From: Bimuria novae-zelandiae CBS 107.79
Lineage: Eukaryota; Ascomycota; Dothideomycetes; Pleosporales; Didymosphaeriaceae
DNA length: 64,000 bases
Direction of reading: 5' to 3'
Assembly (NCBI GenBank): GCA_010015655.1
Contig: ML976670.1
Span: 259,621-323,620, forward strand
The translations under genes and the position numbers were made by a program. The notes under the pieces were generated by a model that was given only the letters and a program-made list of their open reading frames with translations, ran no database searches and was not told where the DNA came from. Positions 58,502 through 64,000 of this stretch are shown here, piece after piece. Within the stretch, counting starts at the first letter, position 1. The number at the start of each line of letters is the position of its first letter.

Positions 58502-60053
58502 CTAAACCAGATCCCTAACCCCCCTCACAGGCCTCAGACCCTCTTGCACACCTCCCCCTCTCCCTCGCCCCAGACTCATCGGCGGCGGCGGCGCTACCAC
58601 CTCCTCCACACTCGTCTGCACCTCCGTCGTCCTCAGTATGCCCCCCAACTTCATCCCCGGTCTCTTCTCCAACAGCTCCACGCTCCCCTCACTCCCCTTC
58701 TCGCTGCGCGCATCCTCGCTCCCGGCACCCCTGGCGCTTCCCGCGCTCGCGGAGCGACTCACACCCTTGGCGCCGCCGTTGATCGGCATCATCATGTACT
58801 CGTCGTACTCGTCTGGATCCTGGCGGTGGTCGGCTTTAGTGTTGCTCGAATTGAGGCTGTTGAAGCCGCGCGACTTCACGGTATGCGCGTGCGTGCCAGC
58901 GGCGTACGCGCGGCTGAGGTACCGCGACGCGGGCGTAGTGCTGGTGCCGGTGCCGGCAGTCTTTGCACGCGAGCCGCGGCCGTACGTGGACCCGAGGACG
59001 GTGCGGAAGAGGGGTTTCAGGCAGGGGAGATTACCGGCGATGATGCCGACGCAGCATTCGAGGACGGTCCAGATGGTTACTGTGGCTTTGTTAGCAATCT
59101 CGTTGCGGTTTGGGGGTGGGGGGTGATGGTTTGGGCGAGGGACGTACTATTTCGACTATCCCACAACCAGTCGCCTTCGCGGCCGTAGTAGGGAAGGAAA
59201 GAAAGTTTGACGATGGCAGCGGCAGTGGCGAAGATACCGAGGCCGAGAACGCCTATGATGGACGTCTTTTGGCGGCGGTTCATTTGCAGTTGCCAGAGCA
59301 TGGGGATGGGGATGACGACAGCAAAGAGAAGATCTGTGATGATGTTGCAGGCGACATTGGTGTATGAGAGTCCTCGGATCGTGGAGGCAGACCAACAGGT
59401 CCCTTTGACGGAGGGATCCCATTGGACTGCGAGATTTGTGCATTGAAACATGACCGTCTGTGATACTGTTAATTTTGCTACTCTATCGGTGACGGAAGAC
59501 AAGAGCACGTACGAAGAAACATCCTAAAGTGTAGAACCCCATGAAGGCCATGATTCCCTGGATTGCTCTTCGATATAGCGGTAGGATTGCGATGCGGAGA
59601 AGGAAGAACCCTACTGATAGCTTAACGACGCATATCGCGATCAGGTATATGGGTTGCGTGACGAAATTCAGCTTGAACGCAATTTGGAAGTCCTTTGGTG
59701 GAATGTTCCCTACGTGGCGACCAGCTCCCAAACGAACTTGTGGAATGACTATGCAGGCACCCGTTATGCACTGTACTTGTTAGTGAAGAAAGGTAGTACA
59801 GTCTTCGTATTGCATACAAGAAGCATTGCGAACGACATGCAGTAATCCTAGCACTGTCAATGTTCTGTTTTCTTCACACAGGTTCAGGAGATCTTACATC
59901 CCAACCAACATTTCGGATAAGCTTCACCCTCACGAAGAGCCGGGCCACCATTGTGATCAACGCGAAGATCGTGATGGCCAGCACAACACCCAATATCCGT
60001 GGCCCATCATTGTCGATGGGGCGGGAATCATCCCTAGGCATTGCCGACCCCAT
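58502..60053 (-). CDS. Fungal rhodopsin-like (Pth11-type) seven-helix membrane protein
   Basis: Five exons: 59898-60053, 59818-59847, 59513-59770, 59148-59457 and 58502-59079. Introns are 50, 47, 55 and 68 bp, all with GT-AG borders and closing in frame, giving 443 aa. The start used is MGSAMPRDDSRP (60053); Met5 is an alternative. Seven hydrophobic helices lie in the first 290 residues, including ILGVVLAITIFALITMVARL, the GWDDYCMSF segment typical of the family, YLIAICVVKLSVGFFLLRIA, and NIITDLLFAVVIPIPMLWQL followed by QMNRRQKTSI. The family signature of a soluble Cys/Trp-rich loop (FQCTNLAVQWDP, then GTCW) is present. The tail is Ser/Gly/Pro-rich. The family's members are mostly orphan receptors; no ligand can be inferred. 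Confidence 0.9.
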
Positions 60054-62118
60054 AAGCGGCCACGTCTCCTGGAGTGTGGTATTCTTCAGGCGGAAGTTAA
60101 GTGATGAAAGAGTATCGAGGAGTATCGATCATCGGGGCAAGGTTTCCAGGATGATCGATCTGATGAAGATATGGGGAAGTGGGACACTGCCAACGTTACT
60201 GCCCGAGTCGCACACGACCAGCGCGCTTTTAGAACCGAAATCGAAGACGGAAGCCAAAATAGAACAGAACACGAAAGAAGCACGGTTGACCTGTCAGATC
60301 AAGAAAGTTCTGCAGTACGATGCACACGAAGCCTACCTTCCTTCTGGGACCTCGCTCTGCGAGATGTAGTAGTCAAAGGGTCTACATGCTTGACTGGTCG
60401 CATCGCGAATCGCTGGGTATGCTAGAGCACTAGCTAGTGTTCCCCTGAGTCAAGTCGCAGATGGCTTGCTAAGACACTCCCGTGCCACTAGGACGATGGT
60501 GCGGTACCATTGGCCTCAGAAGAAGTGGGGATTTCGCTTTTCATGTGAAATGCGCATCAACGTATGCAGATGGTAATGTGCCGAAAATCCTTGCGAGTCT
60601 AGTATAAAAGACAAGAGAGCCGTAATGAGTCCAGTGTAGGATGCCAGCTCTCGGGGAAGCACTACGATTCATCCGCGATTTGGAACTTGGAAGCGTCATC
60701 TTTCACTGGTCACTAGTACCCGCTAGCGCAAACTTTGTTCTGCATGCCCGCCAGCTCCACAAAGCAGCTGCTGTTAGAGGCGTTTCCCCCGGCGCTTTCT
60801 CACACTATAGGCATTGCGGTATCCTGGAATCGTTCGTTGGACGTCAGTCGATTTTGACACCAGATCGTTGCAGATCTGGTCACTATGCCGCGGACGTGGA
60901 TCTGACTGGTGAAGAGTTCGGTGGAGTGGCAAGGATTCGCAGTCTGCGGGAAGGTAGGCCGGGATCACCTCGGGACGACGAGGCTTAGCGCTACGGGAAG
61001 CCACGACCCACTCCTTGAGGCCACTTCATCTCCCTATCTCATCGATCGACGTCAACACCTTCTCCAGTGTACGGTAGAGGGGTAACGGCGTGTCAATAGC
61101 TTGTCCAGCTTTATTGAAATTCGCCTGCGCGTCCAAGGTCGCCACGATATCTCCGATAAGAGGATCGTCACTGACTTCCGCTTTGATTTCCTACAAAACG
61201 AAGAGTACCACATATTGAGACAAATTGGAATGGGTGGCTTGAAAGAGAACCACGCGAAATCCCCCAGCAAATTTGGTTACACATGTCGGCAGTTCAATGT
61301 TGTAGTTCAATGTTGTGTACCCTAAACTAGCTCAGGATCGCTTGAGGCATTCTGCTATATCAGGCGGACTAATGCCTCCGCTTATTGCGCCGTGTCGAAT
61401 CATGACACCACCACCTTCGGGGGTTTGATCCTTCCTGCAATGCTGGTTAACTCATGTTTCTGGCTGAGAAAAAAGTCGCGCTATTGTCAAAATCAGCAGC
61501 AGTGCCGAAATGACCCATTGTTTTCAATGCGGAAAAATTGGTAGAATATGCATGAAAGAGGCACGGCATGTGGAGCCCCTGTCAATATACACTCTAGGAA
61601 CATTAATTGAACCGTCCAGATTTTCTAGGGAGCGTTAGCGGCACAAGTACACCATGTGGCTTGCAGAAGCTCAAAGATACTGATCAGGTACCGTTGCTGT
61701 CCGTCCAGGGTCTTCTCGGTTTAGAGCCCGTGTTTCCTCGCTTCCAATCTCACCGAGGTGCTTAACCATGCCTTAGCCCCATCGCTATGCCTCCGTGGTG
61801 AAGCCCAGGTACATTTTTGCCTACTCGCAGACCCGCGCGGCTACCTTGACATGGACTTGCCTCCGGCAGTCGAATACGGCCAGGGCAAGTAATCGAAATA
61901 TTGGAAAGTGGAGGTCTTCGCCTCATTGCCCCCGTGTGCGAGGACCCTTAAAAAGCAAAGGAACCGGTTGTGTCACTCATTACCTTTGACCTTTTGCTCA
62001 ACGGCTAGCTTTCTTTCATTTAACTTGGCGAGGTCCATTGAGCCACTCAAACATCGCTCTTCCCATCCTCTGACTCTAGCTCCCTTCCGTCTACATCGGA
62101 ATATCTCCACGAGCTAAG
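60054..62118. other. Intergenic, no gene recognised
   Basis: About 2 kb holding the promoters of the divergent rhodopsin-like and tyrosinase genes. The frame 60641-60988 (plus) shows no domain. CT-rich sequence (62000-62100) precedes the tyrosinase ATG. Confidence 0.45.
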
Positions 62119-63505
62119 ATGCGCCTCAATACCTCTGTGGCATTATGCCTTTTGGCAGCCGTGTCAAATGCCATCCCCACTCCGCAAGAGGAGATTTCGC
62201 CTGCGGACCTTCCTACCGAAGCCTCCCCAGTCGAGACTGAAGCCAATGATCAACTGGCACAGCTAGCAGAGTTCGCGGCTCAGACAACCAACGAGACACT
62301 CGCACAGAACGAGAAGCGTGGTGGATGCTCACTGTGGAATGTTTCCGTTCGACGCGAATGGTAAGTCACACATCAAAAGACACAGCAAACCAAAAGCCTT
62401 CCCGGTCATGGCACAGAAATAGTAATATGTGCATAATCTTTTGCAGTTGGCTTAAATCTGAACCCACCCTCTGCGCTAGTCTGCTCATAAACATAAACTT
62501 ACCTCTGAACACAGGTCTGCCCTCTCCAAGAAGGAGCGCAAGGCTTATACCGACGCTGTTCTTTGCTTACAGTCGAAGCCGGCCAGGACTCCTTCCTCAC
62601 TCATCCCTGGAGCCAAGTCGCGGTTCGATGACTTTGTCGGCACTCACATCAACCAAACCAACAATATCCACTACACTGGGACCTTCCTGACCTGGCACCG
62701 CTACTTCACCTGGTCGTACGAGCAGGCCCTCCGCAACGAATGCGGATACACGGGCGTCCAGCCCTACTGGGACTGGGCACTCTCCAGCCTCGTCGGTCTC
62801 GAGAACACATCCATGCTAGACGGCTCGGACTATTCGATGTCTGGAAACGGTGAAAACGTCGAGAAGGTTGGCGACATCCAGCTCGGTGGCAGCCCAGGTC
62901 TCCCGGCGCTGATCCTCCCCACTGGCACCGGAGGCGGTTGCGTTACCTCCGGCCCCTTCAAGAACATGAAAGTCAACCTCGGACCCGCTGGGCTTGCCCT
63001 CCCCGGTGGCACCACCGTTGCCAATGGTGACGGTCTTGGATACAATCCTCGCTGCCTCAAGCGCGATCTCACTGATGTGATCATCCGAAAATACTCCAAC
63101 GCCACTGCCATTGCCAATACCATCCTCAAGCCCAAGGACGTCTATGATTTCCAGATGACTATGCAAGGTGTTCCCGGCAGCGGCAACATCGGTATCCACG
63201 GCGGCGGTCACTACGCCATGGGCGGAGACCCAGGCCGTGACGTGAACACCTCACCAGCCGAACCCCTGTTCTATTTGCACCATGCGATGATTGACCGCGT
63301 CTGGTGGATCTGGCAGCTCCTCGACAAGAGCGAACGCACCGGCGCGGAGGGCATCTCCGGCACTGGGACGTTTCTGAACAACCCCCCATCCGCTAATACC
63401 ACACTCGACACCGTCATTGACCTGGGCTATGCTGCCGGCCCGCCCATGACGGTGAGGGACCTTATGTCGACTACGGACGGACCGTTCTGCTACACCTACC
63501 TATGA
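62119..63505 (+). CDS. Secreted tyrosinase (type-3 copper monooxygenase)
   Basis: Two exons: 62119-62360 and 62515-63505. The intron of 154 bp (GTAAGT/ACAG) joins within Trp81 (RREW|S), giving 410 aa. It begins with a signal peptide (MRLNTSVALCLLAAVSNA) followed by an acidic propeptide ending in a Kex2-like Lys66-Arg67. Copper site A is His125, His133 and His142 in FVGTHINQTNNIHYTG and LTWHRYF. Copper site B is His309, His313 and His337 in HGGGHYAMGG and EPLFYLHHAMIDRVWW. Several N-glycosylation sequons are visible. The enzyme hydroxylates or oxidises phenols to quinones. At 410 residues, without the long C-terminal cap of intracellular fungal tyrosinases, it resembles the short secreted class. 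Confidence 0.95.
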
Positions 63506-64000
63506 TCGGTTTGATCTGGGAAATTGCATGTCTGGACTCTGGCCAGTCGCATTCTATATATATGAGCGTTACAAGTTCTATCGTGTATATAATAGGGCAG
63601 ATAATAACCCATTCGAGTTCTTTTTTGCAACAAGTTCGTTGTAGATGGACTTAAATTATACTTCTCTCACTCTATCACTCTATTTCTATGCCGTTCGTGA
63701 AGTCCTCTTTGCAGCTCAAATCTAATGCAAGCATGTGGCCCAGCACGTAGATCCTACCGCATATTTGCGCCCTCTAACGCCTCCCAAGGCACAAGCTTTT
63801 CTTCGCAATCCTTTCCGCGCGCGTAGATATTGCTATATCCAGTCATGCTTGCATTTTGTTACATGCATGCATTCTATCACGAGACCCGTCTCCATGAAGT
63901 GATCCCACGTGCGCGTACGCACCAGCCAACTGGTGGAAACTGATAGTTCGACTAGGTTGTCGTACCGCAGCTTGGCACGCGCCACGATATCGGCACATCC
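63506..64000. other. Downstream flank of the tyrosinase gene
   Basis: 3' region with TA-rich stretches (63555-63600) likely serving cleavage and polyadenylation. No gene seen before the window ends. Confidence 0.5.

Overview
The window looks like a chromosome segment of a filamentous ascomycete, most likely a Pezizomycotina fungus (the Dothideomycete affinity is a guess from style only). Host genes carry short introns of about 44-80 bp with GTAAGT-type donors and CTAAC/CTGAC-type branch sites. The families are typical of moulds: TOK potassium channel, fungal rhodopsin-like membrane protein, secreted tyrosinase, squalene synthase. The transposons are shredded by C:G to T:A transitions, with CAG/CAA/CGA/TGG turned into stops, the pattern expected from repeat-induced point mutation (RIP).

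Left third (1-23 kb): a transposon-rich tract. It holds a Tad-like LINE 3' end (1-1790), a decayed piggyBac-like transposon followed by a truncated second copy (1795-4320), a complete but coding-dead Copia LTR retrotransposon with a perfect 5-bp target duplication (5897-11430), a Copia 3' fragment (16.6-17.3 kb), a gag-only LTR element (17511-19191) and a pogo/Fot1-like DNA transposon (21008-22950). Host genes between them are a SAM-dependent methyltransferase whose ATG lies 21 bp from the Copia LTR, a four-exon SANT/Myb-domain protein (12512-14770), and a PEBP-family gene split by the gag-only element (17331-19562).

Middle (25-44 kb): ordinary euchromatin. A 1621-aa disordered protein with a C-terminal methyltransferase fold, an intact PEBP paralogue, a DnaJ/DnaJ-X co-chaperone, eIF4E, squalene synthase (ERG9), two hypothetical genes and a TOK outward-rectifier K+ channel. 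Around 43.5-51.7 kb is a long stretch of normal base composition in which I recognise no gene.

Right (51-64 kb): a DEAD-box RNA helicase with eight exons, a Nop6-like nucleolar RRM protein divergently paired with a mitochondrial Mgr3-like protein across 185 bp, a fungal rhodopsin-like seven-helix protein, and a secreted tyrosinase with both copper sites.

The most notable system is the pair of Copia relatives. The full-length element and the small gag-only element share LTR start, a primer-binding site matching the anticodon arm of initiator tRNA-Met, and the polypurine tract. This suggests an autonomous/non-autonomous pair, the small partner having inserted into and disrupted a PEBP gene whose intact paralogue lies about 12 kb away. 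Exon coordinates were derived by hand from splice signals and reading-frame closure; none is backed by transcript data.
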